Source: Advenella sp. FME57
GTDB lineage: Bacteria > Pseudomonadota > Gammaproteobacteria > Burkholderiales > Burkholderiaceae_B
DNA length: 64,000 nucleotides
NCBI RefSeq assembly: GCF_014897675.1
Contig: NZ_JABUXU010000012.1
Coordinates: forward strand, 95,334 to 159,333
Reading direction: 5' to 3'
Within the stretch, counting starts at the first letter, position 1. Every line of letters begins with the position of its first letter. The translations under genes were made by a program, and so were the position numbers. Positions 42,968-52,241 of the stretch are shown here, one piece after another. The notes under the pieces are model-generated. The model did no database searches. It was not told the origin of the DNA and worked only from the letters and a program-made list of their open reading frames with translations.

Positions 42968-43960
42968 ATGAAACACATAAAACACCAACTGACTAACCTG
43001 GCTGCCGTATTAGGGCTGCTGGCCGCACCGCTGACTTATGCGGCCGATGCCGCGACGGACTACCCAGCCAAACCCGTCAAGCTGGTTGTTGGCTACGCGC
43101 CAGGTGGCACAACGGACATCAGTGCGCGTTTGATGGCCGATATGCTTTCCAAGGAACTGGGTCAGCCATTCATCGTGGAAAACAAACCTGGCGCAAATAG
43201 CAATATTGGCGCCGAATATGTTGCCAAATCCAAGGCTGACGGCTATACGCTGCTGGTCGGATCAATTTCAACTGCAATTAATCCCTCTCTGTATTCGAAA
43301 CTGGGATATGACCCTATGAAGGATTTTGCGGCAGTCGGCCTCTTGAATATTGTGCCCAATATTATGGCCGTCAATCCCAAGGTGCCGGTCAAGACTGTCA
43401 AGGAATATATTGAGTATGCAAAGAAGAACCCGGATGCGCTGACGTGCGCCTCGCCAGGCAGCGGTTCCTCGGCGCATCTTGGTTGTGAGCTGTTCAAAAT
43501 GAAAGCCGGTATTTCAATTTTGCACGTGCCTTATCGTGGCAGCGGCCCGGCAGTAGCCGATTTGCTGGGCGGACAGGTTTCTTCGATTTTTGATAACCTG
43601 CCCCCATTGCTGCCTCATGTGCGCTCAGGCAAACTTACCGGACTGGCTGTGACCACCGCAGAACGTGTACCGTTCGCTCCGGAAATTCCGACGATTGCCG
43701 AGTCCGGGGTAGCAGACTTTAACGTGGCCGCCTGGTTCGGTATATTGGCCCCCGCGGAAACGCCGCCGGCGATTATCGAGAAAGTCAATGTGGCGCTTAA
43801 CAAGGCACTTGCAGATCCCGCATTGATCGAAAAGTACAGCAATAATGGCTTCTTGATGCCCACTGCACCCAACACACCGGCTTCATTCAAGGCATTCGTC
43901 CAGAGCGAAGTGAACAAATGGGGTGAGGTTGTGAAGGCAACAAACCTGAAAATAGACTAA
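42968..43960 (+). CDS. Bug-family periplasmic substrate-binding protein
   Basis: A 330-residue secreted receptor with a signal peptide cleaved near YAADA (residue 27). YPAKPVKLVVGYAPGGTTD, VENKPGANSNIGAEYVAKS and PYRGSGPAVADLLGGQV are the Bug family ligand and structural motifs. Ribosome site GGAGG lies before the ATG. It probably senses or delivers the hydroxy acid oxidised by the preceding gene product. Confidence 0.93.
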   Translation: MKHIKHQLTNLAAVLGLLAAPLTYAADAATDYPAKPVKLVVGYAPGGTTDISARLMADMLSKELGQPFIVENKPGANSNIGAEYVAKSKADGYTLLVGSISTAINPSLYSKLGYDPMKDFAAVGLLNIVPNIMAVNPKVPVKTVKEYIEYAKKNPDALTCASPGSGSSAHLGCELFKMKAGISILHVPYRGSGPAVADLLGGQVSSIFDNLPPLLPHVRSGKLTGLAVTTAERVPFAPEIPTIAESGVADFNVAAWFGILAPAETPPAIIEKVNVALNKALADPALIEKYSNNGFLMPTAPNTPASFKAFVQSEVNKWGEVVKATNLKID

Positions 43961-44343
43961 CGCCGGATCGTGCAGGCCGTGCTCATTGCGGCCTGCCGTT
44001 TCGGTGCGGTGGGGCCGGATTCTGTGAGATGCCACCTGATCAAAGGTGAGGCCCCTGCCGACCAACACAGCAGGGCCTCGGAATTCGGTTCATCGATACA
44101 CGCTCTTCGACCTGCCGATGGCCTTGCGGCAGACCAAACAAGGTCGCAAAGAAATCCATGTTCTGCCGTGGACGTAATCACATATGGCGTGCAGTCTTGT
44201 CTTTCGAACGGAATGCTGACACATCAATAGAAAGCGGTTGTGGCGGGATGAAACAGTGGCTGGGCGCTTTGTTCGCTTGGGTTGTTTGATGATGTAAAAA
44301 GAGTTGACACTTTTACATCGTATTTGATAGGCTACGGCTCACT
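43961..44343. other. Gap of 383 bp with hairpin and gntR promoter
   Basis: An imperfect stem at about 44048-44079 (GGCCCCTGC with GCAGGGCC, loop about 11 bases) may end the Bug transcript, although it lacks a T-run. The distal end holds the gntR operator/promoter listed separately. No gene is apparent. Confidence 0.5.
44291..44319. promoter_or_regulatory. Perfect inverted repeat enclosing a -35 box, candidate GntR operator
   Basis: GATGTAAAA (44291-44299) and TTTTACATC (44311-44319) are perfect 9-bp inverted arms with an 11-bp spacer that contains most of TTGACA (44304-44309). The ATG of the gntR gene is 25 bp downstream. Binding here would block the promoter, consistent with autorepression. 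A clear -10 box is not obvious. Confidence 0.6.
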
Positions 44344-45018
44344 ATGAACATGAGCACGACCGAAAACACAATCAATAAACAAGAGACTCAAATTCCCTTG
44401 GCGGACACCGTGTTCCAACGCATTCTGGATGCCATATATGACGGCAGATTAGCTCCGGACAGTGTCATTAATGAAGCATCAATGGCGCAAGAGTTCGGCG
44501 TAAGCCGAGGCCCCGTGCGCGAAGCCATCCGGCGGTTGCAGGGCATTCAGCTTGTTACTCGTGAACCATACATCAAGGCGCGGGTTATGTCACTCTCGGC
44601 TGAATCCGCACTGGAACTGTTCCAGATGCGTATGGCCCTGGAGGGCATGGCATGCAATCTTGCGACACAACGCATGTCGGATCAGGAGATAGCCGCACTG
44701 CTCAATGAGATGGAGCAAGACCGCCAACTGCGCGCCACCGGAGCCGAGCCGCCCCGGATATTTGATTTTCACGAGCGTATTGTCCGCGCTTGCGGCAACC
44801 AGCGAATTATCGCGGCGCTCTGCAGCGATCTGTATCATCTGCTTCGCATTTATCGTCGGCACTCGGGCACCGTGCTTGAGCGTAAGGATGACGCATACGC
44901 CGAACATTGGCAGATTGTGCGGGCCATAAAAAGCCGTGATGGAGATCTGGCTGAGTCCCTGATGCGCTCACATATTGAACGTGCGGCAGCGCACCTTGTT
45001 CATCATTTGCCGGTTTAG
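44344..45018 (+). CDS. GntR-family (FadR subfamily) transcriptional regulator
   Basis: A 224-residue regulator with an N-terminal winged helix (EFGVSRGPVREAIRRLQG, about 52-69) and an all-helical FCD ligand domain (ALELFQMRMALEGMACNLA, then HIERAAAHLVHHLPV at the end). FCD domains bind carboxylic acids through a metal site. It is convergent with the CobW/hydantoinase cluster and most likely represses that cluster and itself; a perfect inverted repeat overlaps its promoter. Confidence 0.92.
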   Translation: MNMSTTENTINKQETQIPLADTVFQRILDAIYDGRLAPDSVINEASMAQEFGVSRGPVREAIRRLQGIQLVTREPYIKARVMSLSAESALELFQMRMALEGMACNLATQRMSDQEIAALLNEMEQDRQLRATGAEPPRIFDFHERIVRACGNQRIIAALCSDLYHLLRIYRRHSGTVLERKDDAYAEHWQIVRAIKSRDGDLAESLMRSHIERAAAHLVHHLPV

Positions 45019-45112
45019 GCGATTGATGAGTCTGCGACGATTTGATGACGCGGCTGCGGGGGCGGTTTTACCACGGTAAGCGGAGCCCGATGGGGTCTGC
45101 TCGTCTCTGTTT

Positions 45113-46108
45113 CTACAGAAGCGCGATGGCCGCTTCCAACTCTTCTCGACTGAGCTTTTCAGTAATCAGCACCAGAGCACCTTGCTGCTGCTCTTCAACG
45201 GCACGGCGCAGTTGTCGGGGCGCGCTAAAAAGGTGGTGCACGCCATGAACGGCGTAGTAGTCGCCATCCTCCATGCGCAGGATGCCCTTGGCGCGCAGCA
45301 ATGCTTCGCCGTGCTGTCGTTGCATGACATGGACCCAGTTGGCATAATCTTCCCAGCATACTGGCTTATTGATGTGAAAGGTGTGCGCCGTAATCCCATA
45401 TCTGAAAACGTGTCCCAGCAAAGAAGTTCGGTCACTTATGGCCGGCAACTGCTGAGGCCGGTCATCTGTATTCGCGAGTAGCCGGCCTATTCCCGCTGCG
45501 TCCAGCGTCGGTCCGATTTGTATTTCGGCATGAGGGTTGCGAAGGCTCAGGTCCTGTTGCAGATTCCCGATTGCTGAAGGATTTTCCAGCAGATCGGTCT
45601 TGGTGAGAATGAGATGATCTGCTACGGCAAGCTGGGTCGCCGCCTCGCGATAGGAACTGATGGCTTCCAGCCCATGAATGGCGTCGATCGTGGTAATGAT
45701 GCCCGCCAGGCGGAATCGGCGTGCAATAGCGGGATCGCCGCCAATCGCGTTGATAATGGCGCCCGGGTCGGCGAGCCCGGAGGTTTCGATGACAATCCGG
45801 TCAAAGTGAGGTATCTCTTGTCTGAGCCGGCGGTAATAAAGCGACTCCAGGCTTTCCTGCAAGGAGCCGCTCATGGCGCAGCACAGGCATCCGGAATCCA
45901 GCAAAACAATGTCGGTATCGCTGGACTGATCCACCAGCAGATGGTCCAGTCCAACTTTACCGAACTCGTTAATAATGACGGCGGTATCGGAGAACTCGGG
46001 ACGATGTATTAAGCGGCTCAACAGGCTTGTCTTCCCGCTGCCGAGAAACCCCGTTAGCAGAAAGACAGGCGTCGGTTGCGAAGTGATCGAGCCTGTTCGG
46101 TCGGACAT
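45113..46108 (-). CDS. CobW/COG0523-family GTPase metallochaperone
   Basis: A 331-residue G3E GTPase with Walker A GFLGSGKT (20-27), the metal-binding CxCC motif at Cys74-Leu-Cys76-Cys77 and a C-terminal CobW domain. COG0523 proteins deliver zinc or other metals to particular enzymes. It is the last gene of the minus-strand group that includes a hydantoinase-type metalloenzyme, so it may load that enzyme. The partner is inferred. Confidence 0.92.
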   Translation of the reverse strand: MSDRTGSITSQPTPVFLLTGFLGSGKTSLLSRLIHRPEFSDTAVIINEFGKVGLDHLLVDQSSDTDIVLLDSGCLCCAMSGSLQESLESLYYRRLRQEIPHFDRIVIETSGLADPGAIINAIGGDPAIARRFRLAGIITTIDAIHGLEAISSYREAATQLAVADHLILTKTDLLENPSAIGNLQQDLSLRNPHAEIQIGPTLDAAGIGRLLANTDDRPQQLPAISDRTSLLGHVFRYGITAHTFHINKPVCWEDYANWVHVMQRQHGEALLRAKGILRMEDGDYYAVHGVHHLFSAPRQLRRAVEEQQQGALVLITEKLSREELEAAIALL

Positions 46109-46133
46109 TAGACGAAACCTTTCGCGTTAATAG

Positions 46134-46859
46134 TCATGCTGCGCCACGTTCTGAACCCGGCAGCTCGCGCAAATAATCAGCAACTTCTGCAGTTGGGATC
46201 ACATCTGCGTACTTGCAATTCATATCGAACAAGTTGACCGCGTGGCTTGCCTGGAACCGGTCGAAGGTCGCCTCTTCTGGAATGATTACCTTGAAATTAT
46301 ATGAATATGCATCGACCGTTGTCGCGCGCAGGCAGCCAGAGGTGGCGCAGCCTACTAATATCAGCGTATCGACATCGAAAAAATTCAGATGGCTCATGAA
46401 GATGGTGCCGAAAAAGCATGAGGGTTTCTGTTTGGTAATTCGGATATCCTGCGGGCGTGGCGCCAGCGGGGCAACGGTTTCGGTGGCGTGGGTATTGGCC
46501 ACAACGGTTTTTTCACCGCCACGATGGTTTTTTCCAACCTGAACGCCGCTATCCAGAAGGTCAGGCCGACGGCCACTTTCTGTATAAAAAACTGGAATGT
46601 TCTTTTCGCGGGCCAGTTCAAGCAAAGGCACCATGTGCGCGACAGCGTCCCAGGCCTCTTTGCCGCAATGCGTGCGGTATTGCTTGAGGCCTTCCAAAAT
46701 GTCTTGTGGCGTATCGCCGCAAAAATTGTATTGCACATCGATGATAAACAGAGCAGGGCGTTTGCCGAAGCCGCCACGTTTGCCGTAGCCGGCGGCCTGG
46801 AAAACCTGTTTGTCGCGCTCGGTGAGGAAATCTTCCCAAATCCGCTTGGTTTCACTCAT
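46134..46859 (-). CDS. Isochorismatase-family cysteine hydrolase (amidase-like)
   Basis: A 241-residue cysteine hydrolase with the catalytic triad Asp41 (FIIDVQYNF), Lys145 (KQKPSCFF) and Cys176 (GCATSGCLRAT). The length and N-terminal extension resemble N-carbamoylsarcosine amidase and maleamate amidohydrolase. Located just downstream of a hydantoinase-type gene, it would hydrolyse the carbamoyl or amide group exposed after ring opening and release ammonia. Confidence 0.9.
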   Translation of the reverse strand: MSETKRIWEDFLTERDKQVFQAAGYGKRGGFGKRPALFIIDVQYNFCGDTPQDILEGLKQYRTHCGKEAWDAVAHMVPLLELAREKNIPVFYTESGRRPDLLDSGVQVGKNHRGGEKTVVANTHATETVAPLAPRPQDIRITKQKPSCFFGTIFMSHLNFFDVDTLILVGCATSGCLRATTVDAYSYNFKVIIPEEATFDRFQASHAVNLFDMNCKYADVIPTAEVADYLRELPGSERGAA

Positions 46860-46888
46860 GTTTGTTCCTATAAATCAAAGTTGGGTTA

Positions 46889-48259
46889 TTAAGGATTCAG
46901 GCGACGCAGGAAGCGCCCGCCTGGGAGATTGCTAGCGTCTTGCGTGATCTTCCCATCCACGGCAACGGTCCGGCCCCGCACCAGTGTTCTGACCGGCCAG
47001 CCTTTGAGTGTCATTCCTTCGTAGGGTGAGTAGTCAGAGTTGGACTCCAGCGTGTCAGGATCGACCGTTTTCTCAAGATTTGGATCGACAATCAACAGGT
47101 CTGCGTCTTTGCCGATTTCTATGCTGCCTTTGTCCGGCATGCCGTAAATCTTCGCGGCATTTTCACTTGCGACTTTGATCAAGGTTTCAAGCGGAACCTT
47201 GCGCTTGTGATAGCCCTCGTGCAGCAGGATGGGCAAAATCATGCCGGTACCCGGAAAACCATTGCTGGCTGCCCAGATGTCCTTGTCTTTTGTTTCACGC
47301 TTGCGAGGCACATGATCCGAGCCAATGGTCGTTACCGAGCCGTCCAGCACGCCTTCCCACATTGCTTCGACGTCGTCCTGCCCGCGAACGGGCGGATTGA
47401 CTTTGGCATAGGTGCCGGCAGAGGATTCGTCGTTCAGAAAAAGATAGTGCGGACATGTTTCGACGTACATGGGCGGCGCGTTCGGGGTAAGCCGGTGGCG
47501 GCGTACTTCGTTCAGCGCTTCGCGGCTGCTCAGATGCACAATGTTGACGGGGGTGCCGGTCTTTGTGGCGAAGTAGCACACGCGATGCACGTTTTCCGCT
47601 TCCAAGAAATCGGGACTTTGTTCGTTCCATGCTTTCAAGTCGTCACGTCCGGCGGCCCGCAAGGGATCGCGCAGCAAGGGGATCACTTCCACGTTCTCGC
47701 AGTGCACGCCGAGCACCGCGCCAGGAATCTTGGCTGTTTCGCGCAGCGCGGCGAACAACAGGCCGTCGTCGATGTCAGTGAAACCTTTGGACAAGCCCGA
47801 TGCGCCTTTGTACATCATGTAGAGCTTATAGGAAGGGACGCCAAACTGATGGGAGATCTCGCTCAACGTTTCAACATGCAAATGACTGGTAATGCCAAAA
47901 TGAAAGCCGAAATCAATACAGCTTTGATTCTGTGCGCGCTCGCGGACGGCATCAAATGAGTCGCGTATGTCTGCTGAACGATGGAATGATAATACGGTTG
48001 TCGTGCCGCCCAGCGCAGCAAAGCGAGACTCAGTCTCGAAATCTGTCTCAGGAGAGCCGAAACCGAAATGCACATGCGGGTCAATAACGCCGGGCAATGT
48101 CCAGAGCCCCTCACAGTCTATCGTTTCCGCTGCCTGGAGGCGGGCGTTGGGCTCGACAATGAGTGCAATGCGGCCATTGCGTATTCCGATCTGGCCTGGT
48201 GTCAGGCCCTTGCCAGGCAGCATGATTTGGGTATTGGTCAGTACGAGGTCCAGTTCCAT
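46889..48259 (-). CDS. Dihydropyrimidinase/hydantoinase/allantoinase-like cyclic amidohydrolase
   Basis: A 456-residue amidohydrolase with a complete binuclear metal site: His62-x-His64 (DPHVHF), the carboxylated-lysine position Lys151 (YMMYKG), His186 (GVHCEN), His242 (IVHLSS) and Asp315 (GSDHVP). The family opens cyclic amides such as hydantoin, dihydrouracil and allantoin. Together with the amidase downstream it forms a ring-opening and deamidating pair. The specific ring is unknown. Confidence 0.9.
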   Translation of the reverse strand: MELDLVLTNTQIMLPGKGLTPGQIGIRNGRIALIVEPNARLQAAETIDCEGLWTLPGVIDPHVHFGFGSPETDFETESRFAALGGTTTVLSFHRSADIRDSFDAVRERAQNQSCIDFGFHFGITSHLHVETLSEISHQFGVPSYKLYMMYKGASGLSKGFTDIDDGLLFAALRETAKIPGAVLGVHCENVEVIPLLRDPLRAAGRDDLKAWNEQSPDFLEAENVHRVCYFATKTGTPVNIVHLSSREALNEVRRHRLTPNAPPMYVETCPHYLFLNDESSAGTYAKVNPPVRGQDDVEAMWEGVLDGSVTTIGSDHVPRKRETKDKDIWAASNGFPGTGMILPILLHEGYHKRKVPLETLIKVASENAAKIYGMPDKGSIEIGKDADLLIVDPNLEKTVDPDTLESNSDYSPYEGMTLKGWPVRTLVRGRTVAVDGKITQDASNLPGGRFLRRLNP

Positions 48260-48311
48260 AGTGTCGTCTTCAGTATTGTTAAGTGTTGAGCCGGGGGTGT
48301 GCAGTATCGGG

Positions 48312-50999
48312 TTAATCGTTTGCTTGCAGGAAGCCGCGAAGCACGCTGCGGGGAATGCCGCCTTCCATGATCAGGTGTCGCTCTGCGGCCGTCAACACTT
48401 GCGGGCGTACCTGGAAGCGGATTTCGCGACCATCCTGTCGGGCGCTGACGTTGATGAGTTCGCTGTTCGTAATTCCTGCTTCAACGTTTTCGAAATGGAA
48501 AGATTCGCTGCCGGTCAGACCCAGTTGTCGCCAACCTTCTCCTTCCTGGAACGCCAAAGGCAGAACTCCCATGCCGACCAGGTTGGCGCGGTGGATGCGT
48601 TCATAGGACTCGGCAATTACCGCCTGTATTCCCAGCAGGGCGGTGCCCTTTGCTGCCCAGTCGCGGCTGCTGCCGGTGCCGTATTCTTTGCCGGCCAGGA
48701 TAATTGTTGCATGGCCTTCCTGTTGATAGCGCGTTGCCGCCTCAAATATCGTCATTTCTATGTCGTCCGGAAAATACCGGGTAAAGCCGCCTTCAACTTC
48801 CGGCACCAATTGGTTTTTAGTGCGGATATTGGCGAATGTCGCGCGTGTCATGATTTGATAATTGCAGCGACGCGCAACGTAGCTGTTGAAATCGCGTGGC
48901 GTGATACCGGCCTCCAGCAGGTACTGGCCTGCGGGAGTATCGCTGGGTATCTCGCCCCCGGGAGAAATATGGTCTGTTGTCAAGGAATCGCCGAAGGCGG
49001 CCAGAACGCGGGTGGCATCCAGTGATTGCGCCAGCCTGGCCAGTCCGTCGCCATCTGACGGATGCTTGAAAAAGGGGGGCTCAATGAGGTAATGCGAGTC
49101 GGGATTCCAAGGGAACAGCACTCCCTCGGGGGCATGCATATCGCGCCACATTTGAGTATCGATCACTGCACTGTGATATGTCTCGGAAAAAGTCTCTGGC
49201 TTGCCGGCCAGCGGCAACAAGGCGGCTATGTCATCCGGCGTTGGCCAAACGTCCTGCAGATAAATGGCTTTGCCGTTGCTGTCGTGGCCCACGGGGTCAC
49301 GCTCAAAATCGATGTCGATTCTTCCGGCAAGTGCATAGGCCACGACAAGCGGCGGTGCACCGATATAATTGGCGCGGATCAGTTTGTGTATACGACCTTC
49401 AAAGTTTCGATTGCCTGACAGCGCGGCTGCGACGACAAGCCCTTTCTTTTCGATCTGCGCTATGACCGCGTCATCCAGTGGCCCGGACTTGCCGCCGCAA
49501 GTCGTGCAGCCATATCCGATCAGATGGAATCCAAGCGTTGCCAACGGTTGAAGCAGGCCGGCATCTTCCAGATATCGTGTGACAGTGCGTGAGCCCGGTG
49601 CGAGCGACGTTTTGACCCATGCCGGGACAGTCAGCCCGAGCGCTACGGCTTTACGGGCGATCAACCCTGCGGCGAGCATAACGCTTGGGTTAGAGGTATT
49701 GGTGCACGAGGTAATGGCAGCCAGTACGACAGCGCCGTGATCGAGCTCGTCGATGCTGGAAATATACGAGCGCGGCGGGCGGGTGGCGTTGTTGTGCGCG
49801 CCGAATCCGTCTTCGGACAGGGGCTTATCCAGCCGGCGCCTGAAGTCAGCAGCGACGGCATGGATTGGCAGCCGATCCTGCGGCCGACGTGGCCCGGCAA
49901 CCGAGGGTTGTGCGCGCGACAGGTCGATTTCCAGCACGCGACTGTACCGGGGTTCCTGTTCAGGCGAAGACCGGAAAAGCCCATTGGCTTTGCAGTAGGC
50001 TTCAATCAGATGCACGTGCGCCGGGTCGCGGCCCGAACTGAGCAGATACTCAAGTGTTCGAACATCGACAGGAAAGAAACCACAAGTGGCACCATACTCG
50101 GGAGCCATGTTTGCGATGGTGGCGCGTTCCTGGACTGACAGGGCCGGCAGCGCGGGGCCGAAGAATTCAATCATGGTTCCCGTAACCCCTTCCATGCGCA
50201 GCGCCTCAGTAATAAGCAAAGCGGCATCTGTTGTCATGGCAGGGGGCGCGATGCTGCCGACCAGCCTGACGCCGACTACCTCTGGAATAGGGAAGGTATA
50301 GGCATGTCCCAGCAAAGCCGCTTCCGCGTCGATACCACCCACGCCCCATCCCAGCACGCCAAGCGCATTGATCATTGGCGTATGCGAGTCGCCGCCGATG
50401 ACAAAGTCCGGATACAGCCAGGCGCCGTCTTTTCGCTCGTCTTTCATGACTACAGAGGCAATGTACTCCAGATTGACCTGGTGGATGATACCTGTGCCGG
50501 GGGGAAATACACGCAAGCCGCGGAACGCTTGTTGTGCCCATTTCAGAAACTCATAACGTTCGTTGTTGCGCTCAAATTCACGACGCAAATTAAGCGACAT
50601 CGCGTCTGCATTCTTCCAGTTGTCCACCTGCAGCGAATGATCCACTATCAGGTCAACGGGAACTTGAGTGTCGACGGTGGCGGGGTCCCCGTTATTGCGC
50701 GCCACGGCATCGCGCAGTGCTGCCAGATCCTGAAGCACCGGCAGGCCACTGGAGTCAGGCAGAATAACCCTGGCCACGTGTAACGCAAGTTCGGCGCCGA
50801 CGTTTTCATTCCACTTGAGCAGGGCAGCGACTTCGTTTTCGGTAATGTTGGCGCCCCAGCTCTTATGGCGACAGACGTTCTCCAGAAGCACGCGTATGAC
50901 GTACGGAAAGGCGGATAGGTCCTGTCCGGATGCCGCTGTAATGTCGTGTATGTTGGTATAGCGCAGGGACTGCTGTTGGATCTGTATTTGTTTTGTCAT
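48312..50999 (-). CDS. Aconitase A-type hydratase with altered cluster signature
   Basis: About 895 residues in the AcnA/IRP layout. The three [4Fe-4S] ligands are Cys432 (SCTNTSNP), Cys498 and Cys501 (GCTTCGGKSGP). In ordinary AcnA the last motif reads TTCIGNSG, so the Ile-Gly-Asn is Gly-Gly-Lys here. YGTGSSRDWAAKG and ESYERIHRANLVG are intact. I take the start at 50999 because a likely promoter (TTGACA on the minus strand at 51057-51062) lies upstream of it; the frame is open to 51062. Its position in a catabolic cluster suggests a dedicated hydratase for a substituted aconitate or maleate rather than the housekeeping enzyme. Confidence 0.88.
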   Translation of the reverse strand: MTKQIQIQQQSLRYTNIHDITAASGQDLSAFPYVIRVLLENVCRHKSWGANITENEVAALLKWNENVGAELALHVARVILPDSSGLPVLQDLAALRDAVARNNGDPATVDTQVPVDLIVDHSLQVDNWKNADAMSLNLRREFERNNERYEFLKWAQQAFRGLRVFPPGTGIIHQVNLEYIASVVMKDERKDGAWLYPDFVIGGDSHTPMINALGVLGWGVGGIDAEAALLGHAYTFPIPEVVGVRLVGSIAPPAMTTDAALLITEALRMEGVTGTMIEFFGPALPALSVQERATIANMAPEYGATCGFFPVDVRTLEYLLSSGRDPAHVHLIEAYCKANGLFRSSPEQEPRYSRVLEIDLSRAQPSVAGPRRPQDRLPIHAVAADFRRRLDKPLSEDGFGAHNNATRPPRSYISSIDELDHGAVVLAAITSCTNTSNPSVMLAAGLIARKAVALGLTVPAWVKTSLAPGSRTVTRYLEDAGLLQPLATLGFHLIGYGCTTCGGKSGPLDDAVIAQIEKKGLVVAAALSGNRNFEGRIHKLIRANYIGAPPLVVAYALAGRIDIDFERDPVGHDSNGKAIYLQDVWPTPDDIAALLPLAGKPETFSETYHSAVIDTQMWRDMHAPEGVLFPWNPDSHYLIEPPFFKHPSDGDGLARLAQSLDATRVLAAFGDSLTTDHISPGGEIPSDTPAGQYLLEAGITPRDFNSYVARRCNYQIMTRATFANIRTKNQLVPEVEGGFTRYFPDDIEMTIFEAATRYQQEGHATIILAGKEYGTGSSRDWAAKGTALLGIQAVIAESYERIHRANLVGMGVLPLAFQEGEGWRQLGLTGSESFHFENVEAGITNSELINVSARQDGREIRFQVRPQVLTAAERHLIMEGGIPRSVLRGFLQAND

Positions 51000-51338
51000 G
51001 GCATAGACTTGTTGGCGCATGAAGGATTTCATAAGGTTAAATTTAACGCCTGAAATTGTCAACAGTTTTCCCGGTGAAGGCAGATTTTGTCATCTATCAG
51101 TCAATCTAAATATATTCAATAAAAATTTAATATTGTTAATTATCAATCGATTATATACATAAAGTGCCTGGAGATGTATCGAGCATGCAGTGGTTTGAAA
51201 ATTAAATTGATCAAAAGAGTTGACAGTTTAGTGAATGGATTGATATTCTGTTGGGCATTCGGGGGCGATAAGTGTTTAACGCCTCTCACGATTCGTGAAG
51301 ACAGTCTTTATGTTTACTTTTGTGGGAATGGACAAAGA
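51000..51338. promoter_or_regulatory. AT-rich divergent promoter region
   Basis: On the minus strand TTGACA (51057-51062) precedes acnA, with a weak -10. On the plus strand TTGACA (51220-51225) is followed after 16 bases by GATATT. Both are preceded by AAAA-N2-G, as is the gntR promoter. The region is strikingly AT-rich between 51090 and 51170. Confidence 0.5.
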
Positions 51339-52232
51339 ATGAATAGTGCCAGCAAGTTTCGGGCGTTACTGAAAAGTGAAGCCTTTATCGTTTCACCCGG
51401 AGTCTACGATGGCTATAGCATACGTCTGGTCGAAGCCGCCGGCTTTAAGACGGCATGCACCAGCGGGGCTGCGATCTCCAATTCACTGCTCGGCGTGGCT
51501 GACATCGGCGTTATGGGACTGGCAGAGAATGTCAACCATTGCCGCAATCTGGCGCGTTCGGTCTCTATCCCCCTGACGGCGGATGCAGATACCGGTTACG
51601 GCAACCCGGTAAACGTATTTCACACCGTCCGGTTGTTTGAAGAGGCCGGTGTGGCGGGAGTCAATCTTGAAGATCAGGTCAGCCCCAAGCGTTGCGGGCA
51701 CATGCCCGGCAAAGATGTCATCAGCGAAGCCGAGATGGTCAAGAAAATCGAGGCGGCATGTCTGGCGCGTCACAATGACGACTTCGTGATCGTGGCTCGT
51801 ACGGATTCCCTGGCAGTAGAAGGAATCGAAGGCACGATCCGACGAGCCAAGGCTTACGCAGCGGCGGGTGCCGATATGCTGTTTCCGGATGCTGTGCGCA
51901 CCGAGGACGACATCCAGCGAATTGTCGATGCGGCGGGCATCCCGGTGAGCGTCAATATGGGCTTCGGCATTCGCGCGCGCCCCACCACGCCCCTCATTCC
52001 ACTGCCCCGATTAAAGGAAATGGGTGTCAAGCGCATCAGCCTTCCGCGCATGTTGCCGGCCGCAGCAATTCACGCAATGCAGCAGGCCTTGGGCGTGATG
52101 CAGGAAGTGATTGCCACGGGCGAGCCGGCAGATCGACCGGATTTGCTTGTGGGCATTGAAGACATTATGAAGCTCATGGATTATGAAAACATGCGCGCCC
52201 TGGAAAAACGCCTGACGACTCTGGATCAGTGA
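51339..52232 (+). CDS. Isocitrate-lyase/PEP-mutase-family C-C lyase
   Basis: A 297-residue TIM-barrel protein with DADTGYGNP, NLEDQVSPKRCGH carrying the catalytic Cys119 (K[KR]CGH motif), and ARTDSLAVEG. The cysteine-containing motif marks lyases such as 2-methylisocitrate lyase and 2,3-dimethylmalate lyase rather than PEP mutase. ATG 51339 begins the typical N-terminus; the frame extends upstream to 51174 through promoter DNA. It would cleave the 2-hydroxy acid produced by the divergent aconitase. Confidence 0.88.
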   Translation: MNSASKFRALLKSEAFIVSPGVYDGYSIRLVEAAGFKTACTSGAAISNSLLGVADIGVMGLAENVNHCRNLARSVSIPLTADADTGYGNPVNVFHTVRLFEEAGVAGVNLEDQVSPKRCGHMPGKDVISEAEMVKKIEAACLARHNDDFVIVARTDSLAVEGIEGTIRRAKAYAAAGADMLFPDAVRTEDDIQRIVDAAGIPVSVNMGFGIRARPTTPLIPLPRLKEMGVKRISLPRMLPAAAIHAMQQALGVMQEVIATGEPADRPDLLVGIEDIMKLMDYENMRALEKRLTTLDQ

Positions 52233-52241
52233 GGAGCGCGG

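Noticed and set aside
47967..49025. Plus-strand frame of 352 codons opposite hydantoinase and aconitase
   Set aside because: Antisense to two genes with intact catalytic motifs.
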